Counted from the first letter of the stretch, positions 33,342 through 42,402 are shown. The stretch is 64,000 nucleotides of DNA from Mesorhizobium sp. WSM4306 (GCF_007003975.1 NZ_VFTC01000031.1:1-64000); one strand, 5' to 3'. A program made the numbers and translations. Notes: a model not told the origin generated them from the sequence alone.

Positions 33342-34106
33342 TCAGTAGGTGGCCCGTCCGCCGGAGAGGTCGAACGTTGCGCCGGTGGTGAAGGAATTCT
33401 CGTCCGACAGCATGAAGGCGATCATGGCCGCGGCCTCTTCCACTTCGACGAACCGGCCGCGCGGCACCTTGCCCAGCATGTAGGCGACCTGTGCCTCGGT
33501 GAGCTGCTCGAGGATGCGGGTACGGGCGGGCGACGGCGTCAGCGCGTTGACGGCGATGTCGTGGCCGGCAAGCTCCTTGCCGAGCGATTTGGTCAGCGCG
33601 AGCACACCCGCCTTGGCGGCCGAATAGGCGGCGGCATTCGGATTGCCTTCCTTGCCGGCGACAGAGGCAATGTTGACGATGCGGCCGTAGCTGCGTGCGA
33701 TCATGCCGGGCACCAGGCGTTTGCAGCAGTAGAAGACGCCGTTGAGGTCGATGTCGATGATCTGGCGCCAGGCGGCAGGATCATAGTCCACTACCGTAGC
33801 CGCCGGTCCGGCAATGCCAGCATTGTTGACGAGCAGATCGACCGGGCCGAGCGAGCGCTCGGTTTGCGTCGCGGCGCTGTCGACGGCCTCGATCAGCGAT
33901 TGATCGCACAGCAAAGGCTCGATCCGACCGAGCGGGGCGAGTTCGGCGACGGCGTTCTTCATCGCAGCCTGGTCGACATCCCAGATGGCAACGCTGGCGC
34001 CCGACGACAGCAAGCGCCGGGCAACAGCAAGGCCGATGCCTTGCGCGCCGCCCGTCACCACGGCGACACGGCCTGAGAGATCGACGGCATTCACGCGACG
34101 GTTCAT
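33342..34106 (-). CDS. Short-chain dehydrogenase/reductase
   Basis: This ~254-residue classical SDR has the cofactor motif VTGGAQGIGLAVARRL, NNAG, serine in NIASVAGKEGNPN and YSAAKAG. FABG-like in length; an acidic residue after the second strand (IWDVD) suggests NAD. The substrate may be a sugar acid or 3-oxoacyl group. ATG 34106 follows AGAGGAAG. The AbrB-like gene lies 37 bp upstream on the same strand. Confidence 0.9.
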   Translation of the reverse strand: MNRRVNAVDLSGRVAVVTGGAQGIGLAVARRLLSSGASVAIWDVDQAAMKNAVAELAPLGRIEPLLCDQSLIEAVDSAATQTERSLGPVDLLVNNAGIAGPAATVVDYDPAAWRQIIDIDLNGVFYCCKRLVPGMIARSYGRIVNIASVAGKEGNPNAAAYSAAKAGVLALTKSLGKELAGHDIAVNALTPSPARTRILEQLTEAQVAYMLGKVPRGRFVEVEEAAAMIAFMLSDENSFTTGATFDLSGGRATY

Positions 34107-34143
34107 GGGCAACTTCCTCTTCCCGGATCCTTGAATTCGTAAC

Positions 34144-35247
34144 TCAGTCCCTGACGGCTCTCGCCACCAGCCGCGCTATGCTCGGCCCGGCGATGAGCAC
34201 GACCAGGAAGCGGGCCGATTGCAGCGCCATGACGAAGGAGATGTCGACGTTCTGCGCGGCGGCGGCAATGATGGCGACGCTGTCCATGCCGCCGGGGCTG
34301 GTGGCGAGATAGGCGGTCAGCGGATCGATGCCGAGGACATGGCTGATCAGCCAGGCGAGACCGCCGCAAAAGGCGATCAGCACGACGATCGAGCCGACGA
34401 TCTGCGGCAGCGCCCGTGTTGCATGGCGCAGGATCGCCCGGGTGAAATTCAGACCGATCGACCAGCCGACCATCGCATAGGAGAGCGCCAGCAGCCATGG
34501 CGGCAATTGCATCGCCACGCCGAAGCCGAGATGAACGATGGTGCCGAAGATGAAGGTGCCGAGGAAGAAGGGTGAGGGCAATCGGCACAAGCGGCCGAGC
34601 AGGCCGCCGATCAGCGCCACGCCGAGCGTGGCGGCAAAGGCCATTGCGTCGATCGGCGGGAACCAGACAATGGCTGGGATTTCAACGCCGGAGGTGTCGA
34701 CCCACATCTTGGCCACGAGTGCCGCCGTCATCGAGACGAAGATGACGCGCAGATACTGCATGAAGGCGACGAGGCGCTGGTCGGCGCCAAAGGCGCCGGC
34801 CATCAGCACCATGGCGGTGGCGGCACCCGGTGAAGAGCCCCAGACCGCGGTGGTGCCGGGCAGGATGCGCCAGCGGCTGATCAGCCAGCCGAGCAGGCTG
34901 GACGCCGCAAGGGTCGCCAGCACCACGACGAGGAACAGAGGCCATTCCTTGTAGAAGACCGAAAAGATGTCGGCGGAGATCGACGCCGCGACAAGGCAGC
35001 CGACGACGGCCTGGGCGGCGCCGAACAGCGGGCGCGGCACGCGCACCGTGGCGCCGTTGGTGCCGGCAAGGATGGCCGCCAGCATCGGCCCGATCAGCAA
35101 TGCCGCAGGCAGTGCGGCATATTCCAGCGCGCCGGCGAACAGCAGCGAGAAGATCAGCAGCACCAGCCACTGCCGAAGCGGACGCATGCGCGTCATGCGT
35201 TCGACGGCCGGCTGGTCTGGGACGGGCTGGTCGGATGAGGACTCCAT
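34144..35247 (-). CDS. AbrB-family membrane protein (putative ammonia monooxygenase-like)
   Basis: This 367-residue protein has about ten hydrophobic segments and the two half-repeat signatures of the family, VWGSSPGAATAMVLM near residue 140 and ATSPGGMDSVAIIAAA near 315. The matching halves show the internal duplication typical of this group. The old annotation as ammonia monooxygenase is not supported; the function is unknown, possibly transport. It probably shares a transcript with the SDR gene. Confidence 0.87.
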   Translation of the reverse strand: MESSSDQPVPDQPAVERMTRMRPLRQWLVLLIFSLLFAGALEYAALPAALLIGPMLAAILAGTNGATVRVPRPLFGAAQAVVGCLVAASISADIFSVFYKEWPLFLVVVLATLAASSLLGWLISRWRILPGTTAVWGSSPGAATAMVLMAGAFGADQRLVAFMQYLRVIFVSMTAALVAKMWVDTSGVEIPAIVWFPPIDAMAFAATLGVALIGGLLGRLCRLPSPFFLGTFIFGTIVHLGFGVAMQLPPWLLALSYAMVGWSIGLNFTRAILRHATRALPQIVGSIVVLIAFCGGLAWLISHVLGIDPLTAYLATSPGGMDSVAIIAAAAQNVDISFVMALQSARFLVVLIAGPSIARLVARAVRD

Positions 35248-35323
35248 TTTTTTGGTCTTAGACCCGGGTGCGAAAAATGCGAACCCCAGCGCACAGGAAA
35301 AAGACGTTTGCTTAGGATCTCGG

Positions 35324-35710
35324 TCAGAGCTTTCGAATAGGACCAGGATAGCGGGCTATAAGATCATCGGTCGTCAGCAAGGTAATACCTTCTACGGTCG
35401 CTTGAGCAATGAGGATCCGATCAAAGGGGTCCTTGTGAATTGCTGGAAGGCCATAGACGGTTACGGCATGTTCGCTGGTGATCGGCAACTCGTGATAGCC
35501 GTTGTCGAAGAGGCCTCGCCGCAGCAATCGCGGATCGACGGTAAAGTCATCCCGCCCGAGCCCTCGTTTGATTGCCACCTCCCAAAGGCTGGCAGAACTG
35601 AAAAGCAGTTCATGCGACGGGTCTTCAATCTCGGCGAGGGCCGCAAGAGGCAATCGGCCCGGTTCGCCGGCCGCCAAAAGGAGCAAGTGGGTGTCGAGCA
35701 ACAGTTTCAC
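35324..35710 (-). CDS. PIN-domain toxin (VapC-like)
   Basis: This 128-residue PIN domain has the expected acidic residues Asp6 (LLLDTHLLLL), Glu44 (SLWEVAIKRG), Asp94 and Asp97 (HKDPFDRIL) and Asp115 (TTDDLI). PIN toxins are RNases that cut tRNA or other RNA when freed from their antitoxin. It overlaps the antitoxin gene by 4 nt (35707-35710), giving coupled translation. Confidence 0.93.
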   Translation of the reverse strand: MKLLLDTHLLLLAAGEPGRLPLAALAEIEDPSHELLFSSASLWEVAIKRGLGRDDFTVDPRLLRRGLFDNGYHELPITSEHAVTVYGLPAIHKDPFDRILIAQATVEGITLLTTDDLIARYPGPIRKL

Positions 35711-35946
35711 GTGTTGACGCCGAACAATTTCTCAATCTCTTCGCTACCCATGCTGTCAAAATCCTCAGGGACAGAGAACTGGCCGGCCATAAAACCAACC
35801 CGCCGCACCTGTGTCGACTGATCGATGGGCACCACTTTGACCAACGGTTTACCAGCCTTGGCAATGATAAATGGCTCGCCTTTGGCAGCCTGATCGACGA
35901 GACGCGACAGGTTGGTCTTTGCGTTGTGGATGTTCACGGTTTGCAT
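35707..35946 (-). CDS. Phd/YefM-family antitoxin
   Basis: This 79-80 residue protein starts QTVNIHNAKTNLSRLVDQAA and contains EPFIIAKAGKPLVKVVPI, the Phd/YefM DNA-binding fold; the rest would wrap the PIN toxin. ATG 35946 fits the GGAG site better than ATG 35949. Upstream direct repeats are a likely autoregulatory operator. Confidence 0.92.
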   Translation of the reverse strand: MQTVNIHNAKTNLSRLVDQAAKGEPFIIAKAGKPLVKVVPIDQSTQVRRVGFMAGQFSVPEDFDSMGSEEIEKLFGVNT

Positions 35947-35962
35947 CATACGCTCCGATTGG

Positions 35963-35984
35963 ACTTAGTCCACGGAACTTAGTC
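35963..35984. promoter_or_regulatory. Direct-repeat operator of the toxin-antitoxin pair
   Basis: ACTTAGTC occurs at 35963-35970 and again at 35977-35984, 14 bp apart, just upstream of the antitoxin start. Phd/YefM antitoxins repress their own promoters at such repeated sites. The assignment rests on position and repetition. Confidence 0.55.
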
Positions 35985-36061
35985 TATCCGGCGGCTTTTT
36001 GCAAGTATTTGCAGCCTGGGCACGCGAACTCGCTGGCTGGAGGATTGAACTTTCACTTGGG

Positions 36062-36370
36062 CTAGCCCGTCTTGGCCTCAGCCAGGCCGAAGCCGCCGAC
36101 TGGATGGGTCTCGATCTGGAACTCGAAGCCGGCGATGAAGGGACGTGCCTTGGCGATCGCGGCCTGGATCTCGGGCAGTTGCAGCGACGCCTTGTGGCTT
36201 GCAGCATCGGTCCACACTTCAGTGACCCAGATCGCGTCGGCATCGGCCGGGTCGGTGGCGATGATGTAACTCAGGCAGCCGGGCAGGGCGCCGGTGCTCT
36301 CACGCAACACGCCCATGACCGCATCGCGCTGGCCACGCGCCGCCCGCATCTTGCCGATCAGTCCGTACAT
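36062..36370 (-). CDS. Antibiotic biosynthesis monooxygenase (ABM) domain protein
   Basis: This 102-residue protein has the ABM dimeric alpha/beta-barrel pattern: YGLIGKMRAARGQRDAVMGV, GCLSYIIATDPADADAIWVT, EVWTDAASHKAS. Related proteins are cofactor-free quinol monooxygenases or heme-degrading enzymes. Start 36370 follows GGGAGG. It is the distal gene after the SDR at 36416 on the same strand. Confidence 0.88.
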   Translation of the reverse strand: MYGLIGKMRAARGQRDAVMGVLRESTGALPGCLSYIIATDPADADAIWVTEVWTDAASHKASLQLPEIQAAIAKARPFIAGFEFQIETHPVGGFGLAEAKTG

Positions 36371-36415
36371 TTGGCTTCGCCTCCCTTTAAGCGACAAGAT
36401 TATGCCGTCGGCATC

Positions 36416-37198
36416 TCACGGCATCAACTGGCCACCGTTCACCTCGATCACCTGTCCGGTAATATAGCCGCTCAAGAGGTCGGACGAGAGGAACAGATAG
36501 GCGCCGACGCAATCTTCCGCTGTGCCTGCTCTTCCCTGCGGAATGGTGGCGACCATGCCCTTCATCTGCTCGTCGGTCGAATAGCGCTCGTGAAACGGCG
36601 TCGCGATGGTGCCCGGCGCCACCGCATTGACTCGAATGCCGAAGCCGATCAATTCCTTGGCCATGCCGCGGGTGACGTTGGAGACAAAGGCCTTGGCCGA
36701 GCCGTAGAGCCCGGCGCCGGCACCGGCGCCATTGCGCGCCGCGATCGACGAGGTGTTGACGATGAAGCCGCCCTGCCTCTTCAGCCATGGCATCGCCTTG
36801 CGTGACGCCGTCAGCACCGAGCGGGCGTTGAGGTCCATCACCGCGTCGTAATGCGCCTCGGTCTGCTCGCCATAGGGCACACGGCCAAGCATGCCGCCGG
36901 CATTGTTGACTAGCCCGTCGAGCCGGCCGAAATGCTCGGCGCTCTCCTCGACGACACGCTCGACATCGGCGGCCTGTGAGAAGTCGCCCTGGGTCAGAAA
37001 CACCTCGCCGCCGCCGTCGCGGATGGTTTTGGCCAGTTTCTCAGCGGCCTCGCGGCTTGAATTGTAGTGCAGCGCGACACGACTTTTCTGCGCGGCATAG
37101 GCCAGCGCAACGGCAGCGCCTATGCCGGTCGAGGCGCCGGTGACCAGCACCGCCTTGCCGGCAAGATCGGGGATGACGAGGGTGGGGGTTGCTGGCAC
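36416..37198 (-). CDS. Short-chain dehydrogenase/reductase
   Basis: This 260-residue SDR has VTGASTGIGAAVALAYA, NNAGGM, serine in NTSSIAARNGAG, YGSAKAF and the terminal VIEVNGGQLMP. An HYNSSREAAEKL segment after the second strand suggests NADPH use, as in glucose or 3-oxoacyl reductases. The start is GTG 37198 after GGAG; the open frame continues upstream without support. It is probably co-transcribed with the ABM protein. Confidence 0.9.
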   Translation of the reverse strand: MPATPTLVIPDLAGKAVLVTGASTGIGAAVALAYAAQKSRVALHYNSSREAAEKLAKTIRDGGGEVFLTQGDFSQAADVERVVEESAEHFGRLDGLVNNAGGMLGRVPYGEQTEAHYDAVMDLNARSVLTASRKAMPWLKRQGGFIVNTSSIAARNGAGAGAGLYGSAKAFVSNVTRGMAKELIGFGIRVNAVAPGTIATPFHERYSTDEQMKGMVATIPQGRAGTAEDCVGAYLFLSSDLLSGYITGQVIEVNGGQLMP

Positions 37199-37266
37199 GT
37201 CGGTTCTCCGGGAATTTCTGCCCGTCCTTCGTAGGCGCTCGCAGCCCTCCTGTTCAAGTCCTGCCG

Positions 37267-37695
37267 CTAGGGCCTCAGATAGGCGTAGCCCTGGCGCTGC
37301 AGTTCGGCGAGCTTGACGACGCCGCCCTTGTCGGCGGCGTGGAAGCCCGCGAGCAGGTCGCCAAGGGTGATCTCCATGCCTTTCATGGTATTGCCGCAAG
37401 CATGCGGCTCGAGGCCTTGCTGGACGAGGCCGGCAAAGCGTCCCGAAATCGCCGCCGATATGCCCTTGGACTTGAAGCCGGCAAGTGCGGGACCATGCAC
37501 CACCAGCACGATCTCGACATTGCCGCCGGTGCCTTCATAGTGGTTCTTGATGTTGCCGAGCACGAAATTGACCTTGTCGAGATCGCTGAGGTGATAGGCG
37601 ACCTTCGGTTTATCCTCGGCGGCCGCCGCCCGGCTTAGCCCGAACAGCCCGGCGGCGCCGGCAAGGCTGGCACGGAAAATGTCGCGTCGGCGCAT
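37267..37695 (-). CDS. Exported DsrE-family protein
   Basis: This 142-residue protein has a signal peptide starting MRRRDIFRASLAGAAGLFG, whose arginines suggest Tat export, and a DsrE/F-like domain (KVAYHLSDLDKVNFVLGNI, IVLVVHGPALAGF). One cysteine (HACGNTM) sits where DsrE proteins often bind sulfur. GGAGGA precedes the ATG. It may handle periplasmic sulfane sulfur (inference). Confidence 0.85.
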   Translation of the reverse strand: MRRRDIFRASLAGAAGLFGLSRAAAAEDKPKVAYHLSDLDKVNFVLGNIKNHYEGTGGNVEIVLVVHGPALAGFKSKGISAAISGRFAGLVQQGLEPHACGNTMKGMEITLGDLLAGFHAADKGGVVKLAELQRQGYAYLRP

Positions 37696-37796
37696 GGCAT
37701 CCTCCTCGGCTTGGTGCTCACCGCAAATTGCGTGGCTGCGGCCATGATACTAGCATAAATCGGCGTTACGTCCTGTCGATGCGAGGAGGGGGTCCA

Positions 37797-38894
37797 ATGG
37801 CATTCAGGAAGTGGAAGAATTTCGCCGTCGCCGGATTTGGCGCCATGCTGCTCGGCGCACTTGCGGGTTCGGCTGTGGCCGACGATGCGCTTAAATTGCC
37901 CGAACTCAGTGCGAGTGGCGCCGATGCCTGTTTCGGTCGTGTTTATGACGCCGCCCACCTCAAGGCGCATCCGAAGCAGAAGGTGGCGCGGATATTCTTC
38001 CTCTATGGCCATGATCCGGTGAGCCGTCCGAACGAGGAGCCGACGGCGAACGCCGATACCTCCTACAACGGCTTTCTCACCACCACCGTGCGTGGCGCCA
38101 AGACGCCGCAATGGGCCGGCGGCTGGTGCAATCACGAGTCCGAGGACGACAAGTCGGGCCCGATCCGCTGCGGCATGGACTGCGACCGCACCATGGCTTC
38201 GCTGAAGCTCGATGACAAAGGCCGCCTGATCCTCACCGATGTCTCGTCCGATCTCTATCTCGACGCCGGATCGGAAGACGAACTGGGCGAGGCTGAATAT
38301 GACCGGCAGGCGCTGGGCTCGGAGGACGATAATTTCCGCCTCGACCCGATGCCGGCGGGGACCTGTAAGGCCGAATTCGCCAAGATCGATCCGATCGATC
38401 CGGCGCTTGGCGTCCCCTTGCGCGAACGGCTGAAGCCGGACCAGCCTTTCTGTTTCGGACGCGATTACGATGCCGCGCACCTGAGCTCTCATCCCGATCA
38501 GGTGACGCAGTCGATCCGCGTCTTCCGCGGACCGGTCGAGCTTGCCTCCTTCGCCTCGGGCGGCGATGTCGCCAACTGGCCCGACGGCGCCGACATCGCC
38601 GTTTCGGTGACCACCAGGAAGAACGGGGCCAAGGTCACGCAGACCTATTCCTGCCAGGGCGAGGCGGACCAGTGGCGCTGCGCGGCGAGTTCGAAGATGA
38701 GCAATTTTTCCTGCGACATCAGCCAAAAGGAAATCTACCTCAAGCGCGGCGCCAACGGCACCATGATGCTGGCCAACCCCAACAGCAGCCTGGCAATCGT
38801 CGACCTGTGCTCAAAGGCGGCGGACGGCAAGACCGCGTCCGATGACAAGGTCTACCGGCTGGAGTCGATGCCACAGTCGGCGTGTGCGCCTTGA
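37797..38894 (+). CDS. Exported protein with internally duplicated domain, unknown function
   Basis: This 365-residue protein has a Sec signal peptide (FAVAGFGAMLLGALAGSAVA-DD). Two related halves follow: CFGRVYDAAHLKAHPKQKV near residue 45 and CFGRDYDAAHLSSHPDQVT near 220. Each has several cysteines and the pair repeats at similar spacing, so the gene arose by domain duplication. No catalytic motif is recognised. The start follows GGAGGGGG. It stands alone. Confidence 0.78.
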   Translation: MAFRKWKNFAVAGFGAMLLGALAGSAVADDALKLPELSASGADACFGRVYDAAHLKAHPKQKVARIFFLYGHDPVSRPNEEPTANADTSYNGFLTTTVRGAKTPQWAGGWCNHESEDDKSGPIRCGMDCDRTMASLKLDDKGRLILTDVSSDLYLDAGSEDELGEAEYDRQALGSEDDNFRLDPMPAGTCKAEFAKIDPIDPALGVPLRERLKPDQPFCFGRDYDAAHLSSHPDQVTQSIRVFRGPVELASFASGGDVANWPDGADIAVSVTTRKNGAKVTQTYSCQGEADQWRCAASSKMSNFSCDISQKEIYLKRGANGTMMLANPNSSLAIVDLCSKAADGKTASDDKVYRLESMPQSACAP

Positions 38895-39086
38895 GGTCCG
38901 GTCATGACCCAGAACCGCTTCCACAGGATTGGCACCGGCTCGATCAATTTGTAGGGCCGCTCGATGACGATTTTGTTGAGGCGGCGTTGGAGAAGCCGGC
39001 GGAGCAGATCCGTTCCAGTCTCGATGAGGTCTTTAATTATTTGGTGAGTCATCCTGTCTGAATTGATCCAGACCTGGTGAACCACT

Positions 39087-40034
39087 TCAGGCGAAAGGCA
39101 CCGCCGTCGTGCCTTTCGGCAGCTTCGCTTCATCATCCGGTTCGACATGGATGGTGACGCGCACCGAGGGGATTTCGGCTTTCAGCGCATCCTCGATGCG
39201 GTCGCAGATAACGTGGCTGGCGCCGACGGTCATATCGGCGTCGACGACCAGGTGGAACTCGATGAAGGTGGCACGGCCGGCGATGCGAGTCTTGAGGTCA
39301 TGAACCTCCAGCGCGCCCTTGCAATTGGCCGAGATAGTGTCGCGGATATGCATGTGTTCCTGCGTGTCGACGGCGCGGTCCATCAGCCCGTTCATCGACG
39401 AGCCGATGACATGCCAGCCCTGCCACAGGATGTTGAGCGCCACGATGACGGCAAGCACCGGATCGAGGATTTGCCAGCCGGTCAGGATTGCGCCGACGAG
39501 ACCGCCGAAGACGCCGACGGAAGTCACCACATCGGTCATGATGTGGCGGCCGTCGGCAACCAGCGCCGGTGATTTTGCGCTGCGGCCGGCGCGGATCAGC
39601 GTCCAGGCCCAGAAAGCGTTGATGACGGTGGCGACGCCATTGATCGCGAGACCTTCCCAAGGCTGTTCAAGCGGCGTCGGCGCCTGCCAGGAGCGCCAGA
39701 CCTCGGTGAGGATCAAAAGTGCTGCCAGCACGATCAGCACGCCTTCCAGTACGGCCGAGAAATACTCCGCCTTGTGGTGGCCGAATGGATGGTCCTGGTC
39801 GGCCGGCTTGTAGCTGACCTGGATCGCCCAATAAGCGGCGGCCGAGGCGATGACGTTGACGATCGATTCCAACGCGTCCGAATAGAGCGCGACGGAGCCC
39901 GTGACGTACCAGGCGGCAAGCTTCAGCGCGAGCACGACGCAGGCGACGACGATCGACCAGAAGGCGAGGGCGGCGACCCTTTGCTTGGCCGCCTCCTTTG
40001 CCGCGATCGCCGTCACGCTGTCCGCTGCGGCCAT
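39087..40034 (-). CDS. Cation diffusion facilitator transporter
   Basis: This 315-residue CDF protein has six hydrophobic segments, metal-site residues in YSDALESIVN (helix 2) and ADGRHIMTDVVTSVGV (helix 5), the HPFGHHKAEYFSA loop and a cytoplasmic C-domain with histidines. Such antiporters export Zn, Fe, Mn or Co in exchange for protons. An aspartate pair in helix 2 is common in Fe/Mn or broad Zn exporters. It begins 5 bp after trpE(G) and is probably read from the same transcript. Confidence 0.92.
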   Translation of the reverse strand: MAAADSVTAIAAKEAAKQRVAALAFWSIVVACVVLALKLAAWYVTGSVALYSDALESIVNVIASAAAYWAIQVSYKPADQDHPFGHHKAEYFSAVLEGVLIVLAALLILTEVWRSWQAPTPLEQPWEGLAINGVATVINAFWAWTLIRAGRSAKSPALVADGRHIMTDVVTSVGVFGGLVGAILTGWQILDPVLAVIVALNILWQGWHVIGSSMNGLMDRAVDTQEHMHIRDTISANCKGALEVHDLKTRIAGRATFIEFHLVVDADMTVGASHVICDRIEDALKAEIPSVRVTIHVEPDDEAKLPKGTTAVPFA

Positions 40035-40039
40035 ACCGG

Positions 40040-42232
40040 TCAGGCCGCCTTTTCCTTGGCCTTGCGCGGCAGATGCGCAACGATGTTCTCGATGATGCGC
40101 ATGCCGGCATTGTGGCCGAGCGTCATGATCGATTCCGGATGGAACTGTACGGCGGCTATGGGCTCCTTGCGATGCTCGAAGGCCATGATGACACCGTCCT
40201 CGGTCTCGGCGGTGACAACGAAACCGTCGGGCAGCCGCACCGGATCGGCAAAAATCGAGTGGTAGCGGCCGACGGTGACTTCCTTGGGCAGACCGGAGAA
40301 GATGATGCCGGGCTTGGAGACCCGGATGCGCGACGGCTTGCCATGCATCGGCACATGCAACTGTCGGAGTTCGCCGCCATAGGCTTCGGCCAGCGCCTGC
40401 AGACCGAGGCAGACGCCGAAGATCGGCAGGTCGCGGGCCCTGGCCTTCTTGATGGTGGCGGCGCAGTCGAAATCCTTCGGTGTGCCCGGTCCGGGCGACA
40501 GCACGACGAGATCCGGCTTCAGCCGCTCGAAGACTTCCTCCGGCACCGGCGTGCGCACGGTCGAGACATTGGCGCCGGTCTGGCGGAAATAGTTGGCCAG
40601 CGTGTGGACGAAGGAGTCCTCATGGTCGACGAGCAGGATGTTGACGCCGTCGCCGACGCGCGCGGTGGTGCGTTCGGCGCCGGCGGCATTGCCTAATTTG
40701 GCGTCGCGGATGGCGGAGAGCATGGCGGATGCCTTCAGTTCGGTTTCGGCTTCTTCTTCCTCGGGGATGCTGTCGAAGAGCAGCGTGGCGCCGGCGCGCA
40801 CCCCGGCGATGCCGTCCTTGATGCGGATGGTGCGCAAGGTCAGGCCGGTGTTCATGTCGCCGTTGAAATTGACCATGCCGATGGCGCCGCCATACCAGGC
40901 GCGCGGGCTCTTCTCGTTCTGCTCGATGAACCGCATGGCCCAGAGTTTCGGCGCGCCGGTGACGGTGACCGCCCAGGCATGCGACAGGAAGGCGTCGAAG
41001 GCGTCCATGCCTTCGCGCAGCCGGCCTTCGATGTGATCGACGGTGTGGATCAGGCGCGAATACATTTCGATCTGGCGGCGGCCGATGACGCGCACCGAGC
41101 CTGGATCGCAGACCCTGGACTTGTCGTTGCGGTCGACGTCCGAGCACATGGTCAGCTCGGATTCGTCCTTCTTGGAGTTGAGCAGCTTCAGGATCTGCTC
41201 GCTGTCGGAAATGGCGTCGTCGCCGCGCTTGATCGTGCCGGAGATCGGGCAGGTCTCGACCCGGCGGCCATTGACGCGCACGAACATTTCGGGCGAAGCG
41301 CCGATCAGATACTCGTTTTCGCCGAGGTTTATGAAGAAGGAATAGGGCGAGGGGTTGATCGACTTCAGCTTGCGCGAAATTTCGGAAGGCTGCGTCTCGC
41401 AACGCTCGTAGAACATCTGCCCGGGCACGACCTCGAACAAATCGCCGCGCTTGAAGCTATCCATCGCCTTGCGCACCAGATTGGCATATTCGCCGGGCTC
41501 ATGGTCGCCGCGCGGCGGGATTCGGTCGGCGGTCTTGAACGGCTCTGCGATTTCGTCACGCGGCAGCCCCTCGGTCGAAAAACCCTCGCCGGAATAGTCG
41601 TAGCGGTCGGTCCAGGCCTTGGTCGAGTAATGGTCGACGACCAGGATCTCGTCGGGCAGGAACAGCACGAGGTCGCGCTGGCTCTCTCTGCGCTCGAGTT
41701 TGTAGTCGACCGGATCGAACTGGAAGGCGAGATCGTAGCCGAAAGCGCCGTAGAGGCCGAGATTGGCGTCTTCGTCGGTCTTGAACAGAGCGGTGATGGC
41801 GCGCAGCACGGTGAAGACGGAGGGAACGCGGCTGCGCTCTTCCTCAGTGAAGACCCGGCCGGGCTTGGCGACATCGAGGCGGATCAGCTTTTTCGAGGTT
41901 TCGGTGATTGTAACTTCGCTCAAGCCGGCAAGCGCCTTGCCGATTACCGGCAACAGCACCTTTCCACGGCCGTTCAGCGCCTCGATGCGCATGGCGCGGC
42001 CGCCAGCCGAGATCACCAGCGGCGGGTCGATGATGGCCGTATCCCAGCGCGTATAGCGGCCGGGATATTCGTAGTTCGAGGAAAACACGGCCCCGCGGCG
42101 CGAATTCAGCCCGTCGACATAGGAGTCGATCGCGCCGGCATAGGGCTTGTCGTGGCGCTCGCGCGTAATGGTGACGCCACCCGCGGTCACGAAGCGTTCC
42201 GCGCCGTTTTCCAGAACCTTCATCGTCGTCAT
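40040..42232 (-). CDS. trpE(G): Anthranilate synthase, fused TrpE(G)
   Basis: This single chain makes anthranilate from chorismate and glutamine. Residues ~1-510 are the chorismate-binding component (ETCPISGTIKRG, HAWAVTVTGAPKLWAM, WYGGAIGMVNF). Residues ~530-730 are the glutamine amidotransferase with GVCLGLQALAEA (nucleophile Cys) and FHPESIMTLGH. The length of 730 residues matches the fused enzyme of Rhizobium and relatives. ATG 42232 follows GGAGACGG; longer in-frame starts lie within the leader. It is controlled by the trpL attenuator just upstream. Confidence 0.96.
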   Translation of the reverse strand: MTTMKVLENGAERFVTAGGVTITRERHDKPYAGAIDSYVDGLNSRRGAVFSSNYEYPGRYTRWDTAIIDPPLVISAGGRAMRIEALNGRGKVLLPVIGKALAGLSEVTITETSKKLIRLDVAKPGRVFTEEERSRVPSVFTVLRAITALFKTDEDANLGLYGAFGYDLAFQFDPVDYKLERRESQRDLVLFLPDEILVVDHYSTKAWTDRYDYSGEGFSTEGLPRDEIAEPFKTADRIPPRGDHEPGEYANLVRKAMDSFKRGDLFEVVPGQMFYERCETQPSEISRKLKSINPSPYSFFINLGENEYLIGASPEMFVRVNGRRVETCPISGTIKRGDDAISDSEQILKLLNSKKDESELTMCSDVDRNDKSRVCDPGSVRVIGRRQIEMYSRLIHTVDHIEGRLREGMDAFDAFLSHAWAVTVTGAPKLWAMRFIEQNEKSPRAWYGGAIGMVNFNGDMNTGLTLRTIRIKDGIAGVRAGATLLFDSIPEEEEAETELKASAMLSAIRDAKLGNAAGAERTTARVGDGVNILLVDHEDSFVHTLANYFRQTGANVSTVRTPVPEEVFERLKPDLVVLSPGPGTPKDFDCAATIKKARARDLPIFGVCLGLQALAEAYGGELRQLHVPMHGKPSRIRVSKPGIIFSGLPKEVTVGRYHSIFADPVRLPDGFVVTAETEDGVIMAFEHRKEPIAAVQFHPESIMTLGHNAGMRIIENIVAHLPRKAKEKAA

Positions 42233-42280
42233 TGCCGTCTCCATCTGGCTTGTTGGGCAACGGACCCGGGACTGGCTTTG

Positions 42281-42318
42281 AAAAAACAAATGGCCGCCCG
42301 GACATTCCGTTGCGGCCA
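42281..42318 (-). terminator. trp attenuator terminator
   Basis: TGGCCGC (42291-42297) pairs with GCGGCCA (42312-42318), with an inner stem CGGA/TCCG. The A-tract 42281-42290 gives a U-run (UUUGUUUUUU) on the trp transcript. It lies between trpL and trpE(G), as required for ribosome-mediated attenuation. Confidence 0.88.
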
Positions 42319-42357
42319 CCTTCTATTTTCACGCGCACGCGTTCGAACAGGCCGCTG

Positions 42358-42402
42358 TCAGCGAGCCCACCACCAAACGGTCTTGATCGAACGCATGTTC
42401 AT
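42358..42402 (-). CDS. trpL: trp leader peptide TrpL
   Basis: This 14-residue peptide, MNMRSIKTVWWWAR, has three tandem Trp codons just before its last two residues. A ribosome stalled there when charged tRNA-Trp is scarce would free trpE(G) transcription. Trp-rich leaders of this kind are established for rhizobial trpE(G), where the terminated leader RNA of Sinorhizobium also acts in trans as the sRNA rnTrpL. The same RNA is expected here, about 42281-42402. Confidence 0.9.
   Translation of the reverse strand: MNMRSIKTVWWWAR

Noticed and set aside
38895..39086. Minus-strand small frame (from 39053) downstream of the duplicated-domain gene
   Set aside because: It runs into antisense of two real genes, has no start signal and no family resemblance; the spacer looks noncoding.
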